A stretch of DNA of 64,000 nucleotides, taken from the NCBI GenBank assembly GCA_017307285.1, contig JAFKFI010000051.1, forward strand, positions 1 through 64,000. Direction: 5' to 3'. The DNA comes from Alphaproteobacteria bacterium. Lineage in GTDB: Bacteria > Pseudomonadota > Alphaproteobacteria > Acetobacterales > Acetobacteraceae. A model generated the notes under the pieces. It did not search any database, was not told where the DNA came from, and saw only the letters and a program-made list of their open reading frames with translations. A program made the translations under genes and the position numbers. This document shows positions 8,114 to 16,396 of the stretch, piece by piece. Each line of letters opens with the position of its first letter. The stretch's first letter is position 1.

Positions 8114-8881
8114 TTAGCCGAGATGAACGGCTGACATCCCAGCGATTAATTGTTGTTGTGGCCTCGCAACCGCTTCTGCTTTAGTCACATGGCCGTCGTT
8201 ATTGGAATCGAGGCCTTGGTTCTGCAAGTAAGCTTTGCTGGGAGCCTCGAATAGAATGTAGCTTTCCGGTTTTCCGACTGCCTTCGGCCAGAGGATCGCC
8301 ATATACACATCAGAAAGGGTATTAAGCTTTCCCGCATATGGAGAGAAATATTCTTCGACGGACGCGATCTGCTGAACCGCCGTCATCCCGGCAAGATCGG
8401 CTGTCGTTGTGCCCAGCGCGTTGGCCGTGCTGGGCATGAACTGAATCAAGCCCGTCGCCCCGCTGACCGGATTGACCTTGTCCGGCCTAAACGACTGCCC
8501 TGTCTCGAACGCCATGCAGGCCATCAGGAAGTTGGGATCGACTGTTAGGCGCTCGCACATTTGCAGAACAGCCTGCTTGAAGCCGGGCTCGACAGACCGC
8601 CCCCAAGCAATACGGGAATCTGCCGATTGGACGGTTGCTCCCGCAGCTGGCAGCTGTCCACCGACCATATTCATGCTGGCAACTGCTGGCGCCAACGGCT
8701 GCGCAGCGTGGGCAGTATTCGACTCACAGGGGGGCCAGGCCGCTGTAACCGTCCAGGTGCCGTCCCCGGACTGCTCGAGCGTGACCGTCGTGGGCGCCGG
8801 AACGGTATCGCGGTAGTCCTGGGCACACTGATCGGCTTCCGATTTGGTCATTCCGGTCGTAGCAAACGTTCCACAGATCAT
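8114..8881 (-). CDS. Lytic-transglycosylase-like (SLT) protein without signal peptide
   Basis: The first 60 residues of this 255-residue protein are a Cys-containing, beta-type segment (C3, C19 and C52) with no signal peptide or membrane helix. From about residue 100 there is an SLT/lysozyme-like fold: LMACMAFETGQSFRP carries the probable catalytic Glu, followed by GATGLIQFMPSTANALG and YMAILWPKAVGKP. The C-terminus has an EF-hand-like calcium loop (DSNNDGHVTKAEA). Such domains occur in phage lysins, tail proteins and secreted antibacterial effectors. It is the last gene of a four-gene operon, 11 nt after a lipoprotein gene, with ribosome site GAGGTGAG. Murein cleavage is inferred. Export would need another route. 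Confidence 0.72.
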   Translation of the reverse strand: MICGTFATTGMTKSEADQCAQDYRDTVPAPTTVTLEQSGDGTWTVTAAWPPCESNTAHAAQPLAPAVASMNMVGGQLPAAGATVQSADSRIAWGRSVEPGFKQAVLQMCERLTVDPNFLMACMAFETGQSFRPDKVNPVSGATGLIQFMPSTANALGTTTADLAGMTAVQQIASVEEYFSPYAGKLNTLSDVYMAILWPKAVGKPESYILFEAPSKAYLQNQGLDSNNDGHVTKAEAVARPQQQLIAGMSAVHLG

Positions 8882-8892
8882 GTTCGCTCACC

Positions 8893-9525
8893 TCAGTGGT
8901 CGATTAACCTCGCGATTACCCGCGCCCGATCGGCTTCGAAGCCCACGTCCTCTGTTAGCAATTGTCGCCACGGCATGGTGTTAAGGCGCGGATCAACCTT
9001 GTCAGCCTGCATCCAGGCTTGCAGCGCGTCGCGTCGCTCTGGATCGAGCTTACCATTTGGGTGAAGCCAGCTCGCGATGCGCGCACTCGTCATGCCGCGG
9101 GAAATGGGCGCGCCGCGCACATTGACGATGGCCGCGACCGCTGCCGGCTTACCGGACGCGGTGACTGCAGCTTCTCCAGACGCAAATTTCGTCCTGATCG
9201 TCAGGGTACCGTCGAGTGGGCTGCCTGCTACCTCGTCATAGCCTAGATCAAATCCGGATATCGAGCTGACGGCCTCGCCTCGTGCGGACGTTGCGTTTCC
9301 GCTCGTAGCATCTCCGCCGAGAGGTGGGGCGAAGTTCACCACGATTCTTTGCAGCCCCGCGTTGACGCTGAGTGGCAGGGCCGCATTGTCATTGACGCTA
9401 ATAGCCAGATTGAAGCTAGTGCGCTCACCATAGATAAGCGCATCGCTACAGCCTGACATGCAAACGAGTAAGACCAGGCCGCAAAGCCACCGACATTCAG
9501 GCCTGCGTCGCAATTCGCCAATCAT
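8893..9525 (-). CDS. Lipoprotein of unknown function (islet protein 1)
   Basis: This 210-residue protein begins with a signal of about 27 residues ending in lipobox MSGC. The mature N-terminus contains a beta-rich stretch (TSFNLAISVN, then LSVNAGLQRIVVNF) that aligns by eye with the next lipoprotein upstream. A second half is rich in Ala and ends with a helical domain (LDPERRDALQAWMQ). The ATG overlaps the upstream stop by 4 nt. It is encoded between another lipoprotein and the transglycosylase-like gene. I do not recognise a family. A periplasmic or outer-membrane location is expected. Confidence 0.75.
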   Translation of the reverse strand: MIGELRRRPECRWLCGLVLLVCMSGCSDALIYGERTSFNLAISVNDNAALPLSVNAGLQRIVVNFAPPLGGDATSGNATSARGEAVSSISGFDLGYDEVAGSPLDGTLTIRTKFASGEAAVTASGKPAAVAAIVNVRGAPISRGMTSARIASWLHPNGKLDPERRDALQAWMQADKVDPRLNTMPWRQLLTEDVGFEADRARVIARLIDH

Positions 9526-9935
9526 TGCGTCGGCTCGAAGCAGGCGAAGAAGCTGTCCGGATTTTTGCCGGAGCCCGCCAATTTGGTTGCGTAGTTCCGT
9601 GCGGCCCGGCCGGTCGCGAGATTCTCCACGAACTTGGATAGGAAAATGCCCTTCACCTCGACCTCGGAACAGCCAAGTACCGCCATCACCTCGCGGCCTT
9701 GTCCTGGCGCCTGAAGCCCGATGTCCGACGCGCCTTGTGCCAAGTCGACGGCCCGCGGAATCACTGTGGCGAAATGGCGATCATAGCCGAACTGAAGACT
9801 TCCGGAATTGCGCGCCGTATTCACGTTGGCATTCAGGCCGACGACGGTGTCGCTTGCCACGTAAACCGCGCGGGGCTGGCACCCAATCAGCACGAACGCA
9901 ACCAAAGCGATCAGTGCTGAGTGTGCGGTCAACAC
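9522..9935 (-). CDS. Lipoprotein of unknown function (islet protein 2)
   Basis: This 137-residue product has signal and lipobox LIGC at residues 16-19. Just after it comes a beta-rich segment (TVVGLNANVN, then SGSLQFGYDRHFATVIPR) resembling that of islet protein 1. Two later cysteines (LGCSE and FFACFE) could form a disulfide. The start codon is GTG at 9935, overlapping the preceding stop by 7 nt. A TTG at 9932 would give a 4-nt overlap. The TGA overlaps the ATG of the next gene. Function is unknown. Confidence 0.72.
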   Translation of the reverse strand: MLTAHSALIALVAFVLIGCQPRAVYVASDTVVGLNANVNTARNSGSLQFGYDRHFATVIPRAVDLAQGASDIGLQAPGQGREVMAVLGCSEVEVKGIFLSKFVENLATGRAARNYATKLAGSGKNPDSFFACFEPTQ

Positions 9936-10447
9936 GGCTTATCAAATCCACAAAACACGCGCACGATGGCCCTTTCCGGACTAGAAACATCAAGGGCTAC
10001 GGAGATCGCAACGCTCTCGGTTGAGGAGGCACGAGCCAAAAGGGCGCGCTGAGCGATCCCGAGCAGCAGCCCGATGCCTGACGATCCGGCGTTCACCTCG
10101 GCACCCACAGTGAATGTCGCGAGCGCAATGCTGTCGGAAACGGGCAACGGAACGTAAAAATAGCTTCTTCCTGGCGAAGGCAGCCCGTCGGTTCCGGCCG
10201 TTCGAAAGACATAGATGCGCTCCGAAACTCCAAACGTTACACCTGCATCATCGGGCCGCACGCGAATCTGACCGCCAATCTGACGGACCCGCACGATTGT
10301 TGCGTCTCCAGCACTATATGCATCGGCGTAAAGGGTACCGATGCCATCGGACGAACACGATGCGCAAAGCAGAGCCCCGAGCCATACCACCAAAGCCTTG
10401 GGCGACCGGTTGATCAAATGGGGCGCACGCTCCGTTCTCGTTGCCAT
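9929..10447 (-). CDS. Lipoprotein of unknown function (islet protein 3)
   Basis: This is the first gene of the four-gene minus-strand islet and has 172 residues. A signal segment (ALVVWLGALLCASC) ends in lipobox CASC at about residue 31. The mature part contains AGVTFGVSERIYVFR, reminiscent of the G-x-x-F-G-x-x-R pattern in islet protein 2, and ends with two cysteines (VFCGFDKPC). Base composition is visibly less GC-rich than flanking genes. The 110-bp gap upstream is AT-rich and is the likely promoter region. Function is unknown. Confidence 0.7.
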   Translation of the reverse strand: MATRTERAPHLINRSPKALVVWLGALLCASCSSDGIGTLYADAYSAGDATIVRVRQIGGQIRVRPDDAGVTFGVSERIYVFRTAGTDGLPSPGRSYFYVPLPVSDSIALATFTVGAEVNAGSSGIGLLLGIAQRALLARASSTESVAISVALDVSSPERAIVRVFCGFDKPC

Positions 10448-10557
10448 ACGAGCATATTCCGAGATCGAGCGTCAATGCCAGATCGGATCGGTCCGAAATT
10501 TTATCGTTTGGGTTTGCGGGCGCCGGCTCGTAGGCCCGGCCAGCTGGCGCGGCACTC

Positions 10558-11352
10558 TCAGCAATGCCGCGGCTGCAGCGCGAACTCCGTCATCGTGCCG
10601 TTCATCACGAAGTCGCCGAAATCCATCTGCAGATCGTCGGCGACCCCGTTCTCCCAATACCGCATCCCCACCTGATAATCGGGAATCATCGTAGAAGGAT
10701 CGCGGTCGAAAAAGGCGATCCGCACCCGTGTGCTCGGCAGCGCCGAGAGCGCCGGCCATTTTTCCTTATGCGGCTCGGCCATGCCGCCAAGGATGGTGAC
10801 GAAGCTGTCCTGCGCGCCGGAATCGACTGTGCCGTCGAACAGCGGCAGGGACAGAAACTTCTTGCCCGCCCGCGCGCCAGCGAGAATCGCCTCGGTGTGG
10901 GCCATCGGGAACAACGTCCCGGCGGGCAGCTCCTTGGTGGCCTCGTCGGGCGAGGTGTAGTGCGCTTCGCCGGGGCCGCCGGCGCGCTCCAGCTTGGCGT
11001 CGCCGTCGGTCTCGCTGGTGACGGCCGTGTCCGTCGTCTGCTTCATGTGGAAGCGGAAGCGGAGCCCGTCCTTGGATTCCCAGGTGGCGTAGTCGGACAC
11101 CATCCGGATGTCCTGCCCGTCATGGTTGGTCAGCGTCATCTCCAGACGCTGGCGCACCGCCCAGCCATCGCAGGCGTCGATCACCTCGTAGCCCATCTTG
11201 CCACTGGCGGCGACCACATCGCCGGCCCGGCCGGGCTCCAGGGTGAGCTTGTACAGGGCGCGATGCGCGGCCATGTCGGCGGCGTTGGCCGTGCCCGAGA
11301 TGGACCCCGAGGCGAGCAGGAGGAGGGCCGCGCAGGCGGCGGGAAGGCGCAT
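10558..11352 (-). CDS. eipB: EipB-family (DUF1849) periplasmic envelope-integrity protein
   Basis: A 264-residue protein with an N-terminal Sec signal (residues 1-25, ending TANAA) matches the DUF1849/EipB family of alphaproteobacteria. These are beta-spiral periplasmic proteins required for envelope integrity in Brucella. HRALYKLTLE opens the mature domain. The family disulfide can form between C61 (DACDGW) and the C-terminal residue C264. The ATG at 11352 was chosen because the signal peptide starts there. It lies 68 nt downstream of aspS on the same strand and may be co-transcribed with it. The recognition rests on motif memory. Confidence 0.83.
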   Translation of the reverse strand: MRLPAACAALLLLASGSISGTANAADMAAHRALYKLTLEPGRAGDVVAASGKMGYEVIDACDGWAVRQRLEMTLTNHDGQDIRMVSDYATWESKDGLRFRFHMKQTTDTAVTSETDGDAKLERAGGPGEAHYTSPDEATKELPAGTLFPMAHTEAILAGARAGKKFLSLPLFDGTVDSGAQDSFVTILGGMAEPHKEKWPALSALPSTRVRIAFFDRDPSTMIPDYQVGMRYWENGVADDLQMDFGDFVMNGTMTEFALQPRHC

Positions 11353-11420
11353 CGGCGTCTCCGGGGGTGCGGTTGCGTGAACATAGCCGGGCCGATGGCG
11401 GCTCGCCAGCGACCCCGTCT

Positions 11421-13214
11421 CTAGCCGGCGCCCGCCTTCGGCTTGGGCGGCAGCTCGATCTTCAGCGACAATTCCTTGAGGCGCGCCGGCGTGACCGGAG
11501 CGGGCGCCCCCATCATCAAATCCTCGCCCTGCTGGTTGAGCGGGAACAGGATGACCTCGCGGATGTTGGGCTCGTCGGCCAGCAGCATCACCATGCGGTC
11601 GATGCCGGGTGCGGACCCGCCATGCGGCGGCGCGCCGTAGCGGAAGGCGTTGAGCATCCCGCCGAACCGCGCCTCCACCTCCTCCGCCGGATAGCCGGCG
11701 ATGGCGAAGGCCCGCAGCATGATGTCCGGCCGGTGATTGCGGATCGCACCCGACGACAACTCGATACCGTTGCACACGATGTCGTACTGGAACGCCTTGA
11801 TGGTGAGTGGGTCCTGCGTCTCCAGCGCCTCCATCCCGCCCTGCGGCATCGAGAACGGGTTGTGGCTGAAGTCGATCTGCCCGGTTTCCTCGTTGAGCTC
11901 GTACATCGGGAAATCGGTGATCCAGCAGAAGCGGAAGGCATCGCGCTCGACGAGATCGAGTTCCTGGCCGAGCCTGGTCCGCACCGCGCCGGCAAATTTC
12001 GGCGCCTCGTCACGCTTGCCGGCAGCGAAGAACACCGCGTCGCCTGCCTTCAACCCACAGGCAACCCGGATCGCCTCGGCGCGCTCGGGTTCGAGGTTGC
12101 GGGCGATCGGCCCCTTCGGCCCCTCGGCCTCGAAGATCACGTAGCCCAGCCCGCCGGCGCCCTCGGCGCGCGCCCATTCGTTCAGCTTGTCGAAGAAGCT
12201 GCGCGGGTTTGCGGCAGCGCCCGGTGCCGGAATGGCACGGACCACGCCGCCCGAGGCCGCAATGCGCGCGAACAGGCCGAAGCCCGATCCGGCGAAATGC
12301 TCGGTGACATCGGTAATCCGCAGCGGGTTGCGAAGGTCGGGCTTGTCGGTGCCGAACTCCAGCATCGCCGTCTCGTAGGGGATGCGCGCGAAGGGCGGCC
12401 GGTCGACCGCCCGGCCGCCGGCGAACTCCTCGAACACGCCGGACATCACCGGCTCCAGCGTGTCGAACACGTCCTCCTGGGTGACGTAGCTCATCTCGAA
12501 ATCGAGCTGGTAGAACTCCCCTGGCGAGCGGTCGGCGCGCGAGGCCTCGTCGCGAAAGCAGGGGGCGATCTGGAAGTAGCGGTCGAACCCCGCGACCATC
12601 AGCAGCTGCTTGAATTGCTGCGGCGCCTGCGGCAGGGCGTAGAACTTGCCGGGATGCAGCCGCGCCGGCACTAGGAAGTCGCGCGCCCCCTCGGGGCTGG
12701 AGGCGGTGAGGATCGGCGTCTGGAACTCGGTGAATCCGGCCGCGATCATGCGCCGGCGGATCGAGGCGATCACCCCGGCGCGCAGCACCATGTTGCGCTG
12801 CAGCTTCTCCCGCCGCAGGTCGATGAAGCGGTATTTGAGGCGGATGTCCTCGGGGAATTTCTCGTCCCCTGCCACCTGCATCGGCAGCACCTCGGCCGCC
12901 GACTGCACCACGAGCTCCGCCACCCGAAGCTCGATCTCCCCGGTCGGCAGCCGCGGATTGACCGTGCCCGGCTCGCGGCGGACCACCTCGCCCGTCACGG
13001 TGACGACACTCTCGACGCGGATGCCATCGGCCAGGGCGAAGGCCGGGTTGCCGGCGGCGAACACGCACTGGGTCAGGCCGTAATGGTCGCGCAGGTCGAT
13101 GAACAGCAGCCCACCGTGGTCGCGCTTGCTGTGGACCCAGCCCGACAGGCGGGCGGTCTGGCCGGCATCGCTGGCGCGGAGCGCGCCGCATGTGTGGGTG
13201 CGATAGGCGTGCAT
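11421..13214 (-). CDS. aspS: Aspartyl-tRNA synthetase
   Basis: This 597-residue class IIb synthetase is of the bacterial type. The N-terminal OB-fold anticodon-binding domain ([20 protein letters not shown]) is followed by catalytic motif 2 ([20 protein letters not shown]), the bacterial GAD insertion at about 290-420, and motif 3 ([14 protein letters not shown]). It charges tRNA-Asp. Whether it also charges tRNA-Asn depends on a gatCAB amidotransferase that is not in this window. The start ATG at 13214 ([10 protein letters not shown]) matches the usual N-terminus, and the longer upstream frame is not conserved in character. It is divergent from the PPC-domain gene. Confidence 0.96.
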   Translation of the reverse strand: MHAYRTHTCGALRASDAGQTARLSGWVHSKRDHGGLLFIDLRDHYGLTQCVFAAGNPAFALADGIRVESVVTVTGEVVRREPGTVNPRLPTGEIELRVAELVVQSAAEVLPMQVAGDEKFPEDIRLKYRFIDLRREKLQRNMVLRAGVIASIRRRMIAAGFTEFQTPILTASSPEGARDFLVPARLHPGKFYALPQAPQQFKQLLMVAGFDRYFQIAPCFRDEASRADRSPGEFYQLDFEMSYVTQEDVFDTLEPVMSGVFEEFAGGRAVDRPPFARIPYETAMLEFGTDKPDLRNPLRITDVTEHFAGSGFGLFARIAASGGVVRAIPAPGAAANPRSFFDKLNEWARAEGAGGLGYVIFEAEGPKGPIARNLEPERAEAIRVACGLKAGDAVFFAAGKRDEAPKFAGAVRTRLGQELDLVERDAFRFCWITDFPMYELNEETGQIDFSHNPFSMPQGGMEALETQDPLTIKAFQYDIVCNGIELSSGAIRNHRPDIMLRAFAIAGYPAEEVEARFGGMLNAFRYGAPPHGGSAPGIDRMVMLLADEPNIREVILFPLNQQGEDLMMGAPAPVTPARLKELSLKIELPPKPKAGAG

Positions 13215-13354
13215 CGAAGGCCTCGGGCTGACAGGCGGCGGAGACAACCCCCCGACCCCCGGCGAGTCAAGCAGCGTTCCCACCAGCCGCCGCCCGGGCG
13301 CAACTTCCCGGCCGCTCACGCCTTGACCGAGATCAAGACCGAAAGGGTGATGGC

Positions 13355-13795
13355 ATGAGATTCAAGCTCGTCAATGACGGACCGCAGAAGACCTACGTGC
13401 TGGTGCTCGACAAGGGCGACGAGGCGGTGAGCTGCATGCAGCAGTTCGCTCGCGACCACAGTGTCGCCGCGGCGCAGCTCACCGGCATAGGCGCGTTCAG
13501 CGACGCGATTCTCGGCTTCTTCGATTGGGAGAAGAAGGAATATCGCAAGATCCCCGTCAGGGAGCAGGTCGAGGTCGTGTCGCTGATCGGCGACGTAGCA
13601 CTTGGCCCGGACGGCAAGCCCTCCCTGCACCCTCACGTCGTCGTCAGCCGCTCGGACGGCTCGGCAATGGGCGGGCACCTGCTCGAGGCACACGTCCGGC
13701 CGACGCTCGAAGTGGTGCTGACGGAATCGCCAGAGTACCTGCGCAAGCGTAAGGACAGCGAAAGCGGCCTGGCCCTCATCACACCCCAGGCGTGA
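13355..13795 (+). CDS. PPC/DUF296-domain protein
   Basis: The whole 146-residue protein is a single PPC (DUF296) domain, also found joined to AT-hooks in plants but occurring alone in bacteria. The motif [20 protein letters not shown] contains the conserved metal-binding His residues. [17 protein letters not shown] is the typical first half. These proteins form trimers, and their cellular role in bacteria is not settled, so DNA binding should not be assumed. It is divergent from aspS and 51 nt upstream of rnd on the same strand. Confidence 0.85.
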   Translation: MRFKLVNDGPQKTYVLVLDKGDEAVSCMQQFARDHSVAAAQLTGIGAFSDAILGFFDWEKKEYRKIPVREQVEVVSLIGDVALGPDGKPSLHPHVVVSRSDGSAMGGHLLEAHVRPTLEVVLTESPEYLRKRKDSESGLALITPQA

Positions 13796-13846
13796 ACCGG
13801 CGTGCGGGGGCTTGGGAGAGGGGTCGGGCGCGTGTAGAAGCCCCGG

Positions 13847-15031
13847 ATGGCCCGCTCCGCCCGACCGGATTTCCCGCCGCCCGCCCTCATCACCACCACC
13901 GAGGCGCTTGAAGAACTCTGCGCCCGACTCCGTCGCGAGCGGTTCGTGACCGTGGACACCGAGTTCATGCGCGAGCGCACCTATTGGCCGGAGCTCTGCG
14001 TGGTCCAGCTCGCCGGAACCGACGAGGTGGCGGTGGTGGACGCGGAAGCCCCCGACATCGACCTCGCCCCGCTCGGCGCACTGTTCGCCGACCAGGCCGT
14101 GACCAAGGTGTTCCACGCCGCGCGGCAGGACATCGAGATTTTCGTCCTGCGTTTCGGCGACGTGCCGAAGCCGCTGTTCGACACCCAGGTCGCGGCGATG
14201 GTGGCCGGGTTCGGCGACCAGGTGGGCTACGACGCGCTCGTCGCCTCGCTCACCGGTGGGCACATCGACAAGGCACACCGCTTCAGCGACTGGTCCGCCC
14301 GACCGCTCTCCGCTGCGCAGATCGCCTACGCGGCGGCGGACGTGACCTATCTGCGCGGCGTCTACGAACAGCTCCGGGCGAGGCTGGAGCGGGACGGGAG
14401 GCTCGACTGGGTGGCTGAGGAGATGTCTGCCCTCGCCGACCCCGCAACCTACCGGGCCGACCCCGAGGCGATGTGGGAGCGGCTGCGGCCGCGCACCAAC
14501 AACCGCCGGCTGCTCGGCATCCTGCGGGCCATCGCCGCCTGGCGGGAGCGCGAGGCGCAGCGGGTGAACATCCCGCGCCAACGGCTGCTCAAGGACGAGG
14601 CGCTGCTGGAAATCGCCGCCACAGCGCCCGCGACACCCGAAGCGCTCGCCCGCGCGCGCGGCGTCACGCGGGGCTTTGCGGAAGGCCGCTCTGGCGCCTC
14701 GCTGCTCGCCGCGATCGAGGCGGCCAAGGCTTTGCCGGACGAGGAGCTGCCCGACCCGCATCGTGGCAAGGACGGCCCGCGCCCCTCGCCGGCCCTGGTC
14801 TCCTTGCTCAAGGTGCTGCTCGCCGCGCAATGCGAGCAGCACCACGTCGCCCCCAAGCTGGTCGCCAGCTCCGACGACATCGACCGCCTCGCCACCGAGG
14901 ACGATCCCGCAATCCCAGCTCTGCACGGCTGGCGCATGGATGTGTTCGGCAAGGACGCGCTGGCGCTAAAGCAGGGTCGGATCGCGCTCGGCGTGGCCGG
15001 GCGACGGATCAAGCTGCTCGCGGCGCAGTAA
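13847..15031 (+). CDS. rnd: Ribonuclease D
   Basis: This 394-residue 3'-5' exoribonuclease acts in tRNA 3'-end maturation. All DEDDy motifs are present: VDTEFMRERTYWPELC (Exo I), FHAARQDIEIF (Exo II) and IAYAAADVTYL (Exo III with the catalytic Tyr). An HRDC domain follows at about 215-300 (ILRAIAAWREREAQRVNIPR) and a second helical domain completes the usual RNase D architecture. The ATG at 13847 gives a 20-residue lead before the domain. A palindromic repeat begins 4 bp after the stop and may serve as its terminator. Confidence 0.95.
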   Translation: MARSARPDFPPPALITTTEALEELCARLRRERFVTVDTEFMRERTYWPELCVVQLAGTDEVAVVDAEAPDIDLAPLGALFADQAVTKVFHAARQDIEIFVLRFGDVPKPLFDTQVAAMVAGFGDQVGYDALVASLTGGHIDKAHRFSDWSARPLSAAQIAYAAADVTYLRGVYEQLRARLERDGRLDWVAEEMSALADPATYRADPEAMWERLRPRTNNRRLLGILRAIAAWREREAQRVNIPRQRLLKDEALLEIAATAPATPEALARARGVTRGFAEGRSGASLLAAIEAAKALPDEELPDPHRGKDGPRPSPALVSLLKVLLAAQCEQHHVAPKLVASSDDIDRLATEDDPAIPALHGWRMDVFGKDALALKQGRIALGVAGRRIKLLAAQ

Positions 15032-15034
15032 GAT

Positions 15035-15100
15035 GGCGGAATGAATACCGCCCTACGAGGTTGCAGCGCCACCGAATCGTAGGGCGGAATTCATTCCGCC
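15035..15100. repeat. 24-bp palindromic REP-like repeat
   Basis: Arms 15035-15058 and 15077-15100 are inverted copies with one mismatch and an 18-nt loop. The arm sequence (GTAGGGCGGAAT...ATTCCGCC type) resembles dispersed intergenic palindromes seen in many proteobacteria. It directly follows rnd and its right arm covers the stop codon of the AraC remnant. Confidence 0.75.
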
Positions 15101-15313
15101 GCTTGCTCGGCAAAACGCTCCCGATAATTCTGCGGAGTGGCACTGACGGAGGAAGCTCCGCCGCATGGTCTCCTCCGAGCCGAAGCCGCAGCGTGAGGCC
15201 ACCCGCCTGATCGGCTCGTTGGTCTCGCCAAGCATCTGGCGCGCGGCGTCCACCCGTATCTGCTCGACCGCCCGCGCCGGCGTCTCGCCGGTGCCCTGGC
15301 GATAGCGCCGGAT
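15091..15313 (-). pseudogene. AraC-family regulator, C-terminal remnant, frameshifted
   Basis: The minus strand encodes the two-HTH tail of a GlxA-like AraC regulator. One frame gives ETPARAVEQIRVDAARQML and VASRCGFGSEETMRRSF. A second frame then continues with ATPQNYRERFAEQAAE before a stop. The switch lies near 15136-15145, so a 1-nt indel has occurred. Nothing N-terminal (the amidase-like sensor domain) is recognisable upstream, so the gene is also truncated. The stop codon lies inside the palindromic repeat. It is unlikely to produce a functional regulator. Confidence 0.72.
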
Positions 15314-15532
15314 TGGGCACTCTGCTCGCTCGGGTTCATGGGCTAAAGATGGGCACCACGGGCTCGGTCCTGCAATACCGGCCGGTCTTGGGTTCGAGGC
15401 GCTGGAGCAGACGCCAAGAAGCAGGCCTTGGCCCGAAGCCGAACGGCCCGAGCGCGATGCCCAAGCCCGCCGCGATGCCGCCCAGACACCCGAGGGCGCC
15501 TGAGCAAGCGCCCAATAGGACGAGGTGAGCCC

Positions 15533-16087
15533 GTGATAGACCGGTTGGCCACTCCACAGGACGTGGTGAGCTTCTGGCGCGAAGCCGGCCCTGAGCGCTG
15601 GTTCAGCAAGGACGAAGCCTTCGACGAGGCTCTCCGTGATCGCTTCCTCGCCACCTACGAAGCGGCCGCACGGGGCGATTGCGCCGAATGGGCACTGTCA
15701 CCCGAAGGCACGCTCGCTCTGGTGCTCCTGCTCGACCAGTTTCCACGCAACATGTTCCGGGGCACGCAAAAGGCCTACGCGACCGATCCCGCCGCGCTTC
15801 TGACAGCCAATCGGGCAATCGAACGTGGCCATGACCGCGCGGTCGAACCGGCGCTGCACCGCTTCTTCTATCTGCCATTCATGCACTCGGAGGCGATCGC
15901 CGACCATGAGCGCAGCGTCGCGCTCAACGATGCCTCGGGCGATGTGGACGGAACCCGGTGGGCGCGCCACCATCGAGACATTATCGCCCGCTTTGGCCGC
16001 TTCCCGCACCGGAATGCGATGCTCGGGCGGGAGTCGACCGAGGCCGAGCGGGCGTTTTTGGCGGAAGAGGGCTCTTTCCAAGGCTGA
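15533..16087 (+). CDS. DUF924-family protein
   Basis: A 184-residue, mainly helical protein matches the DUF924 family, which has a TPR-like fold and unknown function. Family motifs seen are LLLDQFPRNMFRGT, RFFYLPFMHSE and the C-terminal FGRFPHRNAMLGRES. GTG at 15533 was taken as start because it opens directly onto the domain (MIDRLATPQDVVSFW) and has a purine-rich site (AGGACGAGG) upstream. No operon partner is evident. Confidence 0.87.
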   Translation: MIDRLATPQDVVSFWREAGPERWFSKDEAFDEALRDRFLATYEAAARGDCAEWALSPEGTLALVLLLDQFPRNMFRGTQKAYATDPAALLTANRAIERGHDRAVEPALHRFFYLPFMHSEAIADHERSVALNDASGDVDGTRWARHHRDIIARFGRFPHRNAMLGRESTEAERAFLAEEGSFQG

Positions 16088-16396
16088 TCCGCGCGACGAG
16101 CCCTTCGCCTCCTTCAGCTAGCCGGCGGCGCGCCGGACGTACTCGCGTCCGGGCCATGCCACCTTGTCAACGCCCAGGTGCAGCATCGTGTTGACGAAGC
16201 TCCACTCCGGAAAATTTCAACTTCTCGCGCCGCGAGGTGATCATCCGTCACATCCTCGCTGGTGCAGGCAAATGGTCTGCCAAGATGGGTTGAATTTCAG
16301 GCGTCAGAGACCCAAGGGTCCTGTTAAGTCTGCACTGGGTGAGCAGGGTGGCAATCGCCGTGAGCAGGGTGGCAATCGCCGGCAGGAGGGTGACAC
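16088..16396. other. Intergenic region upstream of catalase
   Basis: This 309-bp stretch has no convincing gene. It contains a 2 x 21-bp tandem repeat near its right end and a less GC-rich stretch at about 16195-16330. The repeat resembles the multiple terminal repeats of IS21-type elements, so part of it may be an IS remnant. That is only an impression. The promoter of the catalase gene should lie here. Confidence 0.4.
16339..16380. repeat. Perfect tandem repeat, 2 x 21 bp
   Basis: Two identical adjacent 21-bp units (16339-16359 and 16360-16380, each starting GTGAGCAGGGTGG) end 16 bp before the catalase ATG. They could be operator repeats, an IS end or a replication slippage product. Confidence 0.85.

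Noticed and set aside
13316..14926. 536-codon minus-strand ORF opposite rnd and the PPC gene
   Set aside because: It lies fully antisense to two well-supported genes and has no recognisable motif.
15336..15557. 73-codon hydrophobic minus-strand frame (LLGACSGALGCLGGIAAG)
   Set aside because: It looks membrane-like, but it overlaps the start of the DUF924 gene on the other strand and has no clear ribosome site or family. Left unannotated.
16339..16380. Possible mini-CRISPR
   Set aside because: Only two directly adjacent identical units without spacers, and no cas genes, so it is a simple tandem repeat.
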